The position numbers and the translations under genes were made by a program. The notes below the pieces were generated by a model, which saw only the letters and a list, made by a program, of their open reading frames with translations, made no database searches and was not told the origin of the DNA. Of a stretch of 64,000 bases of DNA, positions 46,768 through 56,656 are shown piece after piece. The stretch lies in the NCBI GenBank assembly GCA_965140775.1, contig OZ223471.1, positions 1,178,001 through 1,242,000 on the forward strand, in the 5' to 3' direction. The number at the start of each line of letters is the position of its first letter. Position 1 is the stretch's first letter. This stretch comes from UBA6244 sp965140775 (GTDB taxonomy: Bacteria; Bacteroidota; Bacteroidia; Bacteroidales; F082).

Positions 46768-46991
46768 GTCGATCTGCTTTTTTTGATAACAGGGCAAAAT
46801 TAGGATGCCTACCAAGACCCGGAATACCCAGATTTAGGTTAAATGGGAATCCGTTGTTTTTGGGAGAAACGAGGGGGATTGCTTTCGCTCAATCTGTTTT
46901 GAGTGTGTGTTCGTAGGTTGGGGGTCAGTGATATTTCGAAGTTAATACCGCCACACAAGCGCTACCCTTAAAGGAGTTCAGGGGGTACGGT

Positions 46992-47543
46992 TCAGGAGTG
47001 CTCTATATCTGTATTCATGTGGTCAGGAGAGATTTTTTTTCTTTCCAATTCGTAAATTAATCTCGAAAAGTAGTCCTTACAGCTTACCGATTCTATTATA
47101 AAAGTAAACAAAAGAAAACCATAGCCAAATAGCGGAAAGACTAATGGTAAGCCAGAATCAGGAAAACCTCCGGCCCCGGAATTTTTAGAGTTATTCAGAA
47201 AAAAATGGATTAGTACAAATATGGCAGTAAAACTGAGAAATATGAGCACAAAGGGAAAAACAAACGCTTTAATTTTCAATTGAGTAGTATTATCATCTTC
47301 TGTAATTTCACCATTCACTTTTAATAACGGAAACTGCACCGGAAAGTTAAAGGCGAAGTTTGAAACATATAATAATTCAAAAACGGAACCTCTGATAACA
47401 CCTTCAATATTTCTTTTTTTATTTTCAGCTTTTTCTAAACCAAATAAAAATTCTGAAGCTGTAAGGTTCATTTTGTATGTTTTTTCCCATCTGAATAAGA
47501 AAAACTTTAAAATGGTCATAATGTTTTTTGCAGGTAAATTCAT
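46992..47543 (-). CDS. Hypothetical membrane protein
   Basis: A 183-residue protein with no family I recognise. Two strong membrane helices (about 92-113, FVFPFVLIFLSFTAIFVLIHF, and about 130-150, LVFPLFGYGFLLFTFII) are separated by a short Asn/Gly loop. The N-terminal ~85 residues are soluble and basic; the C-terminus is charged. The start is uncertain: ATGs at 47543, 47519 and 47471 are possible, the last giving MNLTASEFLFGLEKA. It has lower GC by eye than the surrounding genes and no close neighbour in operon. Confidence 0.55.
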   Translation of the reverse strand: MNLPAKNIMTILKFFLFRWEKTYKMNLTASEFLFGLEKAENKKRNIEGVIRGSVFELLYVSNFAFNFPVQFPLLKVNGEITEDDNTTQLKIKAFVFPFVLIFLSFTAIFVLIHFFLNNSKNSGAGGFPDSGLPLVFPLFGYGFLLFTFIIESVSCKDYFSRLIYELERKKISPDHMNTDIEHS

Positions 47544-47717
47544 GTTTGGTGTTGGTTGTTTTTGTCTTTAAAAGGCGCACATTGGCGGGCATATCCCTTG
47601 TAGCAGATGTCTAAATGCAAACATTTCTGTCGGCGCAGAAATATATTTGGAGCCCATAAGTTCATTTTCAGATATAAACTTCCATGAGATGTATTTGTTA
47701 CCGTTGCATTTATTTTT

Positions 47718-48401
47718 TTAGTCGTTCGAAAGTGTGATTGAATAATCAGCTTCTTCGAGAATATCAATGCCGAACCGACATTGTTTTCTAATTTCCCCTA
47801 CCAAAATTGAATAGCTTATTTCACAATGAAGGGGACAGAAATATTGATTTATTACTATTTTTTTCCCGGACTGAATCACCTGTCCGGAAGAAATCTCGAT
47901 TTTCAAATCCCTCGGCGCAAAATCTGTAAACGCACTTTTAATTGAGATCGTAATTTTGTTGTTGGACTTATTGTCGGATCCCTTATTTTCTACCGTGTAA
48001 CTCATAATACCCGAAGCCGAGGTTACTTTATGGGTGCTACCGGGTTCTGTATCTCCTATGTACTCATCATTCATCCAATATCCGATCAGGGTATATTTTT
48101 TCCCGTTTATACTATAGCTAAATTTTCCTTTGCCGTCTTTTCGACCATTTTTCCAATTTCCCTGAAAAACATCACCGTTTTTGTAGATGTATTTCCCTTT
48201 CCCGTGAGGCATGCCGTCCTTAAAAATTCCGGTATAAGTGTCTTCGCCGATTGATTTCCCTTTTCCATTTGCCAGCCCGTCCTGACATTTGCCAGTGTAC
48301 TTTCCGGAAATTTTTTCAAGCAGTACCTTGCACGATTCCGTTTGTGCGTGGATACTTTGCAGAAAAACTAAGGAAATGATAATTAACGATAGGTTTTTCA
48401 T
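47718..48401 (-). CDS. Exported MORN-repeat protein
   Basis: About 227 residues from ATG 48401. Signal peptide about 1-19 (FLQSIHAQ). Then four MORN-type repeats (about 32-110): GKYTGKCQDGLANGKGK, YTGIFKDGMPHGKGKY, FQGNWKNGRKDGKGKF and a partial one (LIGYWMND). The C-terminal ~100 residues form a separate beta-rich domain with two Cys (CPLHCE) and no recognised family. MORN repeats bind lipids or proteins; the function here is unknown. A good promoter box lies upstream. Confidence 0.75.
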   Translation of the reverse strand: MKNLSLIIISLVFLQSIHAQTESCKVLLEKISGKYTGKCQDGLANGKGKSIGEDTYTGIFKDGMPHGKGKYIYKNGDVFQGNWKNGRKDGKGKFSYSINGKKYTLIGYWMNDEYIGDTEPGSTHKVTSASGIMSYTVENKGSDNKSNNKITISIKSAFTDFAPRDLKIEISSGQVIQSGKKIVINQYFCPLHCEISYSILVGEIRKQCRFGIDILEEADYSITLSND

Positions 48402-48428
48402 GTTTATTTTCTTTTTTTTGTGGAGGTG

Positions 48429-48457
48429 CAAAAATAGTGTTATTTATCACTAGTCAA
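48429..48457 (-). promoter_or_regulatory. Promoter of the MORN-repeat gene
   Basis: On the minus strand, TTG (48457-48455, within TTGAC), 18 bases, then TATTTTTG (48436-48429), matching TAnnTTTG. The leader to the ATG at 48401 is about 20 bases. Confidence 0.5.
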
Positions 48458-48838
48458 GTCAAAATGTAGCAGGGGCTACAACTTAATCTGATGATTGCTC
48501 ATGGGCATTCCGCTGTCGTTGGGGAGGTGAGGTAGCCTTGATCAGACACGGGCGCAGATTCTGTGATCGATAGGCTATTTGTGTTCCTGTGGCATTCAAA
48601 TATTTAATTACGATTTTAGCCCCAATTAACCCCAAAAGAACCACTCCAAGATGGAAAATTCACCCCCTATCTGATAGTCCCCTCCGGAATTTACAAAAAG
48701 CACTTGCTTTTATCCACTCCAACCAAGCCTACACCTCCCTCCGTCCGATCTTCACACCCAACCTACCCCCACAAGCTAAAAATAGATATCTTTGATCAAT
48801 GAATATCTTGGTTGATTTCTATAATTCAATTTAGCAAC
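48458..48838 (+). other. Gene-free region upstream of the AsmA-like gene
   Basis: No gene or repeat is recognised in these 381 bases. A TATCTTTG box at 48787-48794 fits the TAnnTTTG pattern and would start a transcript about 38 bases before the ATG at 48839; no TTG sits at the -33 distance. Confidence 0.45.
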
Positions 48839-51800
48839 ATGAAAACCTTTCGTAAGATTTTGAAGATCGCTGGCATCGTGGTTCTTTCAACCATTGTTTT
48901 TGTGCTGCTGACGGTTGTTGTGGCCAAAATATTTGAAGACGATCTGGCGTCATTTACGCTCGGGAAGCTGGAAACCAGGATCGATGCACCCCTTTCAGTG
49001 GGTAAGGTGTCGCTAATACCGCTTTTCTCCTTTCCCCGGTTGAGTGCCGAAATTAACCAACTCTACATAGGTGATCCCAATAGTCGTAACAGCGATACCC
49101 TGTTCTTTGTCAATAGTTTGAAAGTGGGCCTCGATACCTGGGATTTGATTCATGGAATCTACTCGATTGACAAAATGGAAATCTCAGGTCTGGATTTCGA
49201 CTATCAGGTGGACAGTGCCGGAAAATCAAATATCGACTTCATAATCAATGCCTTTTCGGATACAGCTACCGTGGTGGAGCACGAATCGGTGTCAGCACCC
49301 CTTAACCTGAGTGCGGAAAAATTGACTTTGGAAGATATCCGAATCCGGTATTACGACAGCCTGACCCACATGGGAGCGGAGGTAACCATTCCGGAAATTA
49401 CCATCAAGGCCAAAACCAAAAACAACATCTATCAAGGCAAAACCAACGGAAGCTTCATCCTGAGTCATTGTTTTTTTCCGGATACGAAGCTGGATCAGAT
49501 GAAGTCGTGTACGGTAAATTTTGATCTGAAATATGAAGACAATGAAGCCGTCATCCAGGAGCTATCCGTGGTGAGCGAAGGGCTTAATCTGGGTGTGGAA
49601 GGAGCCGTCAAACTTGGTGATACCATCCACCTGAACGCACTGTTGCAAGCCAATCAGCTGGATTTTAACCTCTTGAAAAAATGCCTGCCCACGGCAACTG
49701 CGTTTCTCGATGAAAACCAAAAGTTGGCGCAAATGGATTTTATCTCCATCGACATCCATATGGACTATATCGACAATTACATGCATATCAACAAGTTGCT
49801 GGTTAAAAATGATGGCGTTGGTCTCGATATGGAAGGCAACTTCAATTTAGGTGACACACTGGTGGTGGATGCTCAGATCCAATCACTTCATATGAATTTC
49901 GATAACTTAAAAAAATATATTCCCAAGCAGTATTTTAAGGAATTTGGGTTGGAGGACATGGATGGTTCTCTCGAGATTTCCGCGAACATAAATGGCCAAT
50001 ATGCTGATTCAACTTTGCTTCCCACCGTGGATGCTGATGTTAGTTTCAAGAATTTAAAAGTTCAAACCTTGGATTACCCTATGATTGACGATGCCAATCT
50101 GACAGCACATGTGGCCACGGGCAGCAAAGCCGACCTGAGCGAGGCAAGTCTGGACATTTACAACTTCGATGTGGCCACCGGACAGAGTCATTTGAATTTG
50201 AAAGGAAGTTTAGCCGGACTGGAGAATACCCAGTACAATCTCCGTTCGTCCATGGAAATCAATTTGTCCGATTTTGAAGATATGATTCCTGACAGTCTGG
50301 CTCGAAACCTTCACGGGAATGTGGCGGTTTCCGTACGAACAAGCGGGATATTGCCCCAAAAGTTTAGCGATGATTTTACCGATTATTTGCTGGATAATAC
50401 CTTTTTATCATTGAAATTCAATGAAATAGAAGGTTTGTTCATGGATTCAATACCATTGGAACAACTGACCGCTCAAATCAATTACTCACCCCGTGGTATG
50501 GGGGTAAAAGAGTTTAATCTGGACAGTCTCCGGCTGCAATCCACCGCGATGAATTTAAATCTGCAAAACACCTCCCTGTCAGCTTTGATATCAGGCAATA
50601 TTTCAGACCTGCCGTCCCTTCAAGTTCAACTGAAATCCCTAGACATTCATCAGGGGAATAACCATTTTGCCGGAAGCGGAACGATCGAAAACCTTGAAAC
50701 ACCTGAATTTGATGTGAGTGCGAACATGTATTTGACGTTGGATGAGTTGATGACCTTTGTGCCCGATTCGCTCGTAAACCAAATGACAGGAACCATAAGT
50801 GCCGATATTCACTCAAAAGGAAAGCTGAACCCCGATTCGTTGGATTCGCAGATGTTTCCTTTGCTTTTCGAAAATAGCAGTATTACCCTTGCGCTCAATG
50901 GTATTAGTCTTGCCTTTCCTGATTCTATCATGAATGTGGATAATCTTTCGGCACGAATGGGTCTGAATGAGGATGTCCTGTCGGTGAATGATTTGTCGGT
51001 TACATACAATGGATTGGTATGTAAAATGGATTCCACTACGGTGGAAAACATACATAAGGCAGTGATTCTCAATACAGAGGAGCAATTGACTGTAAACACA
51101 CATCTCAATTTTAGCGACTTCATTTTTGATGATTTTAAGCACCTATTGGCTTTAGAATCACCTGAAACGGAGGTAATTTCTGACTCAACAAATCAGGACT
51201 ATTCAACGGAAGTTAACACCACAACAGAAGCGCGCAACTGGACCTTTTTAATTCACGGGTCTGCAGCTGTGAACAGCATTGTGGTGGATTCGTTGGCACT
51301 TGAGGACTTCAATATTTATCAACTTCACATCAACGATTTGTCCACGCTGTTCAAGCTCACCGACAGCACTTATATTGCGGATCAGTTCAAATTCAAGGTG
51401 TTTGAAGGTGAAATGAATAACTCGATCAATTTCAAATTACGGAATGATGGCACCCAATCGGTTTCTACCCATCATATTATCCAAAACATGAATATTCGTA
51501 CCATGCTCCAAGACATGGATAATTTTGGTCTGGATTCACTTATTACCTACCAAAATATCAGCGGATTATTCTCCACCGATCTCAATACTTTTGTGGCCAT
51601 CGACGATTCAATACTTACAGATAAAATGATGGTAAGTGGCGACATTGTCCTCGAAAAAGGAGGGGTGTATGATTATGCACCGGCCACTGAGATGTCTAAA
51701 TTCACTGGTGTGAAGGAGCTCGACAACATCCAGTTTAAAACCCTGCGAAGCAGTATATTTATGTTTAAAAACAAGCTGTACGTGCCCCGCACCAACATTG

Positions 51801-52132
51801 TAAGCAATGCATTGGACATCGCCGCTTTCGGCATGCAAAGCATGGGTGGCGACAGTGAGTATCATCTGGAGCTTCATTTGGGTAACATCCTCTTTGGCAA
51901 ATCGAAGAAACGAAACGAAAAACAAGATGAAAGTGGTGATGAAGTGGACGAAAAGTCGTTGAAGAAGAGTTCCCGAAAAATTAGGTATACCGTCAACAAC
52001 GGAAAATCGAAGGTAGGACTCGATACCAAGGACGACCGTGAAGCCATGATAAACAAGATCAGGGTTCAACAGAAGATGCTGGATTTCATCTTCTTTCCAA
52101 AGAATATCCATTACGATACCAAACCCGAATAA
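48839..52132 (+). CDS. AsmA-like envelope protein
   Basis: About 1097 residues from ATG 48839 (MKTFRKILKIAG). One N-terminal anchor helix (about 10-31) is followed by the AsmA N-terminal motif ('LGKLETRIDAPLSVGKVSLIPLFSFPRLSAEINQLYIGDP'-type segment). A very long beta-rich region follows with several repeated D/S-rich blocks containing 'DFE/VPDSL' (about 450-720), suggesting internal duplication. The C-terminus has the AsmA_2-like end and a charged tail (KSKKRNEKQDESGDEVDEKS). AsmA relatives bridge inner and outer membranes and move phospholipids. Single gene; the next one is 92 bases away. Confidence 0.85.
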   Translation: MKTFRKILKIAGIVVLSTIVFVLLTVVVAKIFEDDLASFTLGKLETRIDAPLSVGKVSLIPLFSFPRLSAEINQLYIGDPNSRNSDTLFFVNSLKVGLDTWDLIHGIYSIDKMEISGLDFDYQVDSAGKSNIDFIINAFSDTATVVEHESVSAPLNLSAEKLTLEDIRIRYYDSLTHMGAEVTIPEITIKAKTKNNIYQGKTNGSFILSHCFFPDTKLDQMKSCTVNFDLKYEDNEAVIQELSVVSEGLNLGVEGAVKLGDTIHLNALLQANQLDFNLLKKCLPTATAFLDENQKLAQMDFISIDIHMDYIDNYMHINKLLVKNDGVGLDMEGNFNLGDTLVVDAQIQSLHMNFDNLKKYIPKQYFKEFGLEDMDGSLEISANINGQYADSTLLPTVDADVSFKNLKVQTLDYPMIDDANLTAHVATGSKADLSEASLDIYNFDVATGQSHLNLKGSLAGLENTQYNLRSSMEINLSDFEDMIPDSLARNLHGNVAVSVRTSGILPQKFSDDFTDYLLDNTFLSLKFNEIEGLFMDSIPLEQLTAQINYSPRGMGVKEFNLDSLRLQSTAMNLNLQNTSLSALISGNISDLPSLQVQLKSLDIHQGNNHFAGSGTIENLETPEFDVSANMYLTLDELMTFVPDSLVNQMTGTISADIHSKGKLNPDSLDSQMFPLLFENSSITLALNGISLAFPDSIMNVDNLSARMGLNEDVLSVNDLSVTYNGLVCKMDSTTVENIHKAVILNTEEQLTVNTHLNFSDFIFDDFKHLLALESPETEVISDSTNQDYSTEVNTTTEARNWTFLIHGSAAVNSIVVDSLALEDFNIYQLHINDLSTLFKLTDSTYIADQFKFKVFEGEMNNSINFKLRNDGTQSVSTHHIIQNMNIRTMLQDMDNFGLDSLITYQNISGLFSTDLNTFVAIDDSILTDKMMVSGDIVLEKGGVYDYAPATEMSKFTGVKELDNIQFKTLRSSIFMFKNKLYVPRTNIVSNALDIAAFGMQSMGGDSEYHLELHLGNILFGKSKKRNEKQDESGDEVDEKSLKKSSRKIRYTVNNGKSKVGLDTKDDREAMINKIRVQQKMLDFIFFPKNIHYDTKPE

Positions 52133-52224
52133 ACCGGTTGCATTCGTCATGGAATTGAAAAAAAGGATTAATTTTGTGTACGGCAACAGTTGAAAAAGTA
52201 TAGTCAAATCAAAAAAATGAAGAT

Positions 52225-52569
52225 ATGAAAACATTAAAATCATTGGCCGCCATTGCGATGGTTGCGTTATTCTCCCTCGCATACACGGGATGCGAAACCA
52301 AATCTGACGAAAGCTGCGAACAGCAGGACATGAACGAGATATTAAACTGTGGTGTGGAAAAGAATGTTCAGGTATGCTGTACTAGCGGAGCCGGTTGTGT
52401 GTATACCTACAACGGACAAGAATATCCCGACACGCAAACCGGACTCAGCAATTTGGCAGATGCTTTGGGATGTACCTATAAAAGTTCAGCCAGCCACGAA
52501 GATGAAAAACAACTGATCATCCAAAGCCTGAGGGAGTTAAAAGACCGTGCGAATTTCGGTTTGGAATAA
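52225..52569 (+). CDS. Small Cys-rich lipoprotein (uncharacterised)
   Basis: A 114-residue protein. The N-terminal signal ends in the lipobox AYTGC, so it is probably lipid-anchored. The mature part is acidic and has seven Cys besides the lipidated one only in its first ~70 residues (SCEQ, NCG, VCCTSGAGC, GC), suggesting disulfides or metal binding. No family recognised. A TAATTTTG box at 52169-52176 is a possible -7 element. A TlpA-type thioredoxin gene, which could act on such disulfides, lies about 190 bases away on the other strand. Confidence 0.65.
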   Translation: MKTLKSLAAIAMVALFSLAYTGCETKSDESCEQQDMNEILNCGVEKNVQVCCTSGAGCVYTYNGQEYPDTQTGLSNLADALGCTYKSSASHEDEKQLIIQSLRELKDRANFGLE

Positions 52570-52615
52570 AACTGAACCGATTCGGATATTGAGCACCTGT
52601 TTGATCTTGTATGAA

Positions 52616-52685
52616 GGCTCCGTTAGGAGCCAAATATAGGTAGAGAAAATGTTATTTCGTTTGTTTCGTCCGCCTTGGGCGGACG
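52616..52685. repeat. Pair of intergenic hairpins
   Basis: GGCTCC-GTTA-GGAGCC at 52616-52631 and CGTCCGCC-TTG-GGCGGACG at 52667-52685 are perfect inverted repeats between convergent genes. Neither is followed by a T-run. Further on (about 52720-52755) is a GTGCGCCTCCGTGCAACCTA-type degenerate repeat like that near 60870. Confidence 0.6.
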
Positions 52686-52758
52686 ATACCAACCAGCATC
52701 CTCCGCGTACTTCCATCACTTGTCCGTGCGCCTCCGTGCAACCTAACGTAACCTCATC

Positions 52759-53307
52759 CTAAAACCACAGCCAACCACCCTTTTTCATCTGTTTCATTTT
52801 TTTTCTGAGGTCTTTGGAATGGAGGTTTATCCCAATGATTTTTCCCTCGCCATTCACCAGCACACTCGATGGAATCGACCTGATGTGATAAGCTACTGCC
52901 GCATCACTTTTCCACCCCTTCATGTCTCCCACATTCATCAAAGCGCCGGTACCATCCTTGTCAATGCTGTTTTTCCAGGCCATCTCATTGTTGTCGAGAG
53001 AAACCGAAAGAATGACAAACCCCGTTGCTCCATCTTCAAAATCAGCCTCCTTAAATTCATTATATATTTCAAGTAACTCCGGCGATTTCTTTCGACATGG
53101 TGCGCACCACGACGCCCCGAAGCTGACCAGAACAACCTTATTTTTCAACTGAGAAAGCACGATGGTATCCCCATGCACATCAGGCAGTTGAATGTCAGGA
53201 GCCATATTGCCAACGAGAATTCCCTCGAGATTCACCTTTTTCTGAGCCAAGCCATGGTTCGTCAACATGGCAAATAAAATAAATATGATGGACGCTATTT
53301 TTTTCAT
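52759..53307 (-). CDS. TlpA-like exported thioredoxin
   Basis: A 182-residue thioredoxin-fold protein with a signal peptide (about 1-21, NHGLAQ). The active site is SWCAPCRKKSPEL; an APDIQLPDVHG start and the cis-Pro (SIPSSVLV) complete the fold. TlpA/ResA relatives reduce disulfides in the periplasm, for example during cytochrome c maturation. The C-terminus ends KKGGWLWF. It stands alone on its strand. Confidence 0.88.
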   Translation of the reverse strand: MKKIASIIFILFAMLTNHGLAQKKVNLEGILVGNMAPDIQLPDVHGDTIVLSQLKNKVVLVSFGASWCAPCRKKSPELLEIYNEFKEADFEDGATGFVILSVSLDNNEMAWKNSIDKDGTGALMNVGDMKGWKSDAAVAYHIRSIPSSVLVNGEGKIIGINLHSKDLRKKMKQMKKGGWLWF

Positions 53308-53460
53308 GCTAAATCTGTCTCAAGTGGATGTTGTAATCGTATTTAATTCAAAAAATTCAGGTTTTAAGTACAACATATTGATTTCAAAATTAAATAAAAT
53401 TTCAGCATCCGGCATTTCTGACTTGTCGAACACGAATCGTACCAAACACCCATCAACAAC

Positions 53461-54075
53461 TTAATCCCCCTTATACAAAGTAGGCAGTGCAATTTTGTAT
53501 TTCACAATCCACAACCTGAGCACGATAATAAACAACATGGGGATAAATTGCATGAAAGGGTGGTGCGAAATATATTTGTCGAGTACCAGGTAAAGAATTC
53601 CTCCGGCAATGCTCACAGTGGCATAAATTTCCTTCTTAAAAATAACGGGGACTTCATTTACCAGAATATCTCTGATCACACCGCCAAAGGCACCGGTAAG
53701 TGTTCCCAGGATAATGCAATTAACATGGTTGAGGTGATATTCAATGCCAATTTGCACGCCTATCACGGTATATAAAGCCAGCCCGATGGTGTCGAAAAAA
53801 AACAGGGGTTTCAGGAGGTAATTCAGCTTGCGACGAAACAAAATGGCAAAAACGGTTCCCGCGATAATAAAGTAGATGTACATGGGTTCGTAAAGCCAAA
53901 ACACCGGTTTTCCTTCGATGAGGATGTCGCGCATGGTTCCTCCGCCCACAGCCGTAACAAAGGCAATAATCAACACCCCGAACGGGTCGAATTTGTTGTT
54001 CATGGCCGTCAGCGCCCCCGAAATGGCAAAAGCAAAAGTTCCCGCAATACTGAAATAATTGATGAATTGATCCAT
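53461..54075 (-). CDS. Trimeric intracellular cation channel (TRIC/UPF0126) family protein
   Basis: A 204-residue protein with two homologous halves of three helices and a final one. The first half has AISGALTAMNNKFDPFGVLIIAFVTAVGGGTMRDIL, the second GTLTGAFGGVIRDILVNEVPVIF: the double GGGxxRD pattern is the signature of UPF0126. Prokaryotic TRIC proteins are trimeric cation channels. The stop is followed by a divergent region and the start by the 230-bp repeat element. Confidence 0.9.
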   Translation of the reverse strand: MDQFINYFSIAGTFAFAISGALTAMNNKFDPFGVLIIAFVTAVGGGTMRDILIEGKPVFWLYEPMYIYFIIAGTVFAILFRRKLNYLLKPLFFFDTIGLALYTVIGVQIGIEYHLNHVNCIILGTLTGAFGGVIRDILVNEVPVIFKKEIYATVSIAGGILYLVLDKYISHHPFMQFIPMLFIIVLRLWIVKYKIALPTLYKGD

Positions 54076-54103
54076 ATAATGAACTATCCTCTATTTTCGG
54101 GCA

Positions 54104-54366
54104 AAAGTACTTGATTAATGATATAGTTGGGTCGATAGTGATAACAAACCATGACCCAACTTCAAGAATAACCTGCCTTTGAAACCCCACCCCAGCCCTC
54201 TCCCAAGGGGAGGGAGCTGCCTGTTGATGATGTAAGTAAATCAAAGAAAATCCCCAAGTCCTCCCCTTGGGGGAGGATATAGGAGGGGTTTATCCTGAGG
54301 ATTTAGGAGGGGTTCATCATCCTGTGGTCTCTTAAAGTAATTGATTAACGATATAGTTGGGTCGAT
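54104..54366. repeat. Small element bounded by ~33-bp direct repeats
   Basis: 54104-54136 and 54334-54366 are near-identical direct repeats (core TTGATTAAYGATATAGTTGG, then GTCGAT), 230 bases apart. Between them lie two palindromes: CCTCTCCCAAGGGGAGG (about 54198-54214) and CCTCCCCTTGGGGGAGG (about 54262-54278), with tandem TAGGAGGGGTT units after the second. This covers most of the gene-free stretch 54076-54437. No open frame is present, so it resembles a non-autonomous mobile element or a duplication. Confidence 0.7.
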
Positions 54367-54437
54367 TAGCAAAACAAAACCTTGTCGAAACACGGCAAAT
54401 AAATCAACACAACCTGGCGGTTAAATATCTCACCATA

Positions 54438-55010
54438 TTAAAACCCCACTCCAAACCCAATACGGATAATGGGATTGGTATACACATAGGAGGAATTCTC
54501 GTTTTCGAGTACATTGAACAACACCGCTATGGAAGTAAACCCACGACCACCAATAGGCTGAAGCAATCCTCCGCCCACAAACAGGCTGTTGAGCCATTCT
54601 CGGTTGGTTTCAGGGTTGGTCGGATTAACTAGAAATTCCAGGTTGAGGGCTTCGTATTCTACCTGCCCAAAAAAAGACTTGATAAACTGATATCTTGCAA
54701 AGAGGCTGGCGCCGTAATCGTTCAAATTAAACCGGGTTCCGTAATACTTATAACTGCTGTAGATGTAGGTAACCCTGGTGCCAACGGCCAGCTTGGGTGT
54801 AACTTTGTAGCCCACCAGCGGGGCAATCTCAAAACTGCCGCCATAGTTCGAAAAGCTACCACCAATCATGCCACCGGCGAACCAACGTTGGGGTTTTGCA
54901 TCGCTTTCGCTTTGGCTTACGTTACCTAAATTCATGTATTGAGCATTGGCGCTCAGAGCCGTCATCAACATCAGAAAAACGACAACCGCGGTGCTTATGG
55001 AGTATTTCAT
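54438..55010 (-). CDS. Outer-membrane beta-barrel protein (hypothetical)
   Basis: About 190 residues from ATG 55010. Signal peptide about 1-24 (ALSANAQ). The mature part is a run of alternating hydrophobic strands with aromatic ends (FAGGMIGGSFSNYGGSFEIAP, VGTRVTYIYSSYKYYG, GASLFARYQFI, IIRIGFGVGF), as in small porin-like barrels; the C-terminal Phe fits outer-membrane insertion. No enzyme motif. It is divergent from the beta-helix lipoprotein gene. Confidence 0.75.
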   Translation of the reverse strand: MKYSISTAVVVFLMLMTALSANAQYMNLGNVSQSESDAKPQRWFAGGMIGGSFSNYGGSFEIAPLVGYKVTPKLAVGTRVTYIYSSYKYYGTRFNLNDYGASLFARYQFIKSFFGQVEYEALNLEFLVNPTNPETNREWLNSLFVGGGLLQPIGGRGFTSIAVLFNVLENENSSYVYTNPIIRIGFGVGF

Positions 55011-55180
55011 GTGTTTTTGTATTTGAATTGAATGGCTCAAAAATACAATAATAATGCCGAATTTGCGTATCTGTTAACATAATGGGCGCGGTTTGGATGA
55101 CCAAACAAATTCCGACTCCCAACCAAAGCGTCGGTTTGTTGATTATGAGCTATCTTTGTCGCCCCTTTGATTAGAAAAAT

Positions 55181-56656
55181 ATGAAGCTGTTTCAAATAAT
55201 TCGTGCATCCATAATTGTCCTCTCCGTCGGACTTATCCTCATCCTCGGTTCCTGTAAAAAGGACGATGTGATCAGCACCGATGGTTCGCTAAAACTGGGT
55301 TTTTCGACCGATTCGGTCATTTTTGATACCGTGTTTACCACCATTGGCAGCGTTACCAAAAGGTTGATGATTTATAACACCTCCGACAACAAGTTGAATA
55401 TCAGTAATATTTCCCTGGCGGGAGGAAATCTTTCTCCTTACCGCATCAACTTGGATGGCGAGGCAGGTGCCGCTTTCTCGGATATCGTGATCAATGGAAA
55501 CGACAGTTTATACATGTTTGTGCGTGTGACCATCGATCCGTCGAATGTCAACAATCCCTACGTGGTGGAGGACGAATTGTTGTTTTCAACCAATGGCAAC
55601 AACCAGCAGGTGAAGTTGGTTGCCTGGGGGCAGGATGCACATTATATTGTTGCCGACACATATATTCAGGGTTTTCCTAAGTTTAAGGTGGTGGCCGACA
55701 GTCTGGAGGAAGTACATTGGACTGCCGAACGGCCTTATGTGATCTATGGTTATGCCGTCATCAATTCCTATGGGTCGTTGATTATCGATGAGGGTGCCCG
55801 GATATATTTCCATGCCGGGGGAGGACTTTGGGCCTATTCGGATGGTCAGTTGCAGGTGTTGGGAACGCAAACCAATCCGGTCACTTTTCAAGGCGACAGA
55901 TTGGAATCTGCCTACGACGATGTCCCCGGGCAGTGGGACCGTATTTGGTTAATGGAAAGTCGTCCGGGAACCAACCATGTTATTAAAAATGCCTTGATTA
56001 AGAACGGGTTCATTGGTTTACAAACAGAATCATTTTTGCGGTATGCCGAAAACATTGTCAGCCTCGAAAATGTCATCATCCAAAACATGAACGGCTACGG
56101 AATTTTCTCGCGTCAATACAACATCATCGCCGAAAACACCGTGGTTGCCAATTGTGGCGGATATTGTCTGGCAGTGGTGGGAGGTGGCTATTTCGATTTC
56201 AAACAAAGCACCTTTGCCAACTACTGGTATCATTCGGCCAGGAATACACCCGCTGTTCTCATCAACAACTACTTCCTCGATAGTTTGGACAATCCGCTAC
56301 CCGTCCCCATCCAGTTCAATCTGGCCAACAGCATTATTTACGGAGCCAACGAAGAGGAATTTTTAACCGACCTGAATGGAGGAGCCGACTCCCTCTATTT
56401 TCTCAACCATTGTTTAGTGAAAACCGGACTCAAGATGGAAAATCCCGACAATTTTGAAGCCATTCTTCGCAACGAAGATCCTTTGTTTAAGGATTACCGC
56501 ACCAACGATTACCGTCTCGACACCCTGTCGCCCGCCATTGGCATAGGCGATCCGACCATTGCTGTGGACGTGCCCTTGGATATCTTGGGCAATGTCCGAC
56601 TGAATCATCCCGATGATGGGGCTTATCAGTTTGTTCCGGGGCAGGAGAAACGATAG
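55181..56656 (+). CDS. Lipoprotein with right-handed beta-helix domain
   Basis: A 491-residue protein. The signal ends in lipobox LILGSC, so it is lipid-anchored. An N-terminal Ig/DUF-like part (about 35-160, with SVTKRLMIYNTSDNKLNISNISLAG) precedes a parallel beta-helix (about 180-470; repeated 'VIKNALIKNGFIGLQT', 'ENVIIQNMNGYGIFSRQYN', 'AENTVVANCGGYCLAVV' turns) that ends with the 'DPLFKDYRTNDYRLDTLSPAIGIGD' and GAYQF block common in surface polysaccharide-binding helices. A TATCTTTG box (55151-55158) may be its -7 element. Role unknown; binding of glycans is inference. Confidence 0.8.
   Translation: MKLFQIIRASIIVLSVGLILILGSCKKDDVISTDGSLKLGFSTDSVIFDTVFTTIGSVTKRLMIYNTSDNKLNISNISLAGGNLSPYRINLDGEAGAAFSDIVINGNDSLYMFVRVTIDPSNVNNPYVVEDELLFSTNGNNQQVKLVAWGQDAHYIVADTYIQGFPKFKVVADSLEEVHWTAERPYVIYGYAVINSYGSLIIDEGARIYFHAGGGLWAYSDGQLQVLGTQTNPVTFQGDRLESAYDDVPGQWDRIWLMESRPGTNHVIKNALIKNGFIGLQTESFLRYAENIVSLENVIIQNMNGYGIFSRQYNIIAENTVVANCGGYCLAVVGGGYFDFKQSTFANYWYHSARNTPAVLINNYFLDSLDNPLPVPIQFNLANSIIYGANEEEFLTDLNGGADSLYFLNHCLVKTGLKMENPDNFEAILRNEDPLFKDYRTNDYRLDTLSPAIGIGDPTIAVDVPLDILGNVRLNHPDDGAYQFVPGQEKR

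Noticed and set aside
47540..47767. 75-codon ORF between the hypothetical and MORN genes
   Set aside because: Composition is not protein-like (many Lys/Gln/Cys at random) and it overlaps the end of the MORN gene.
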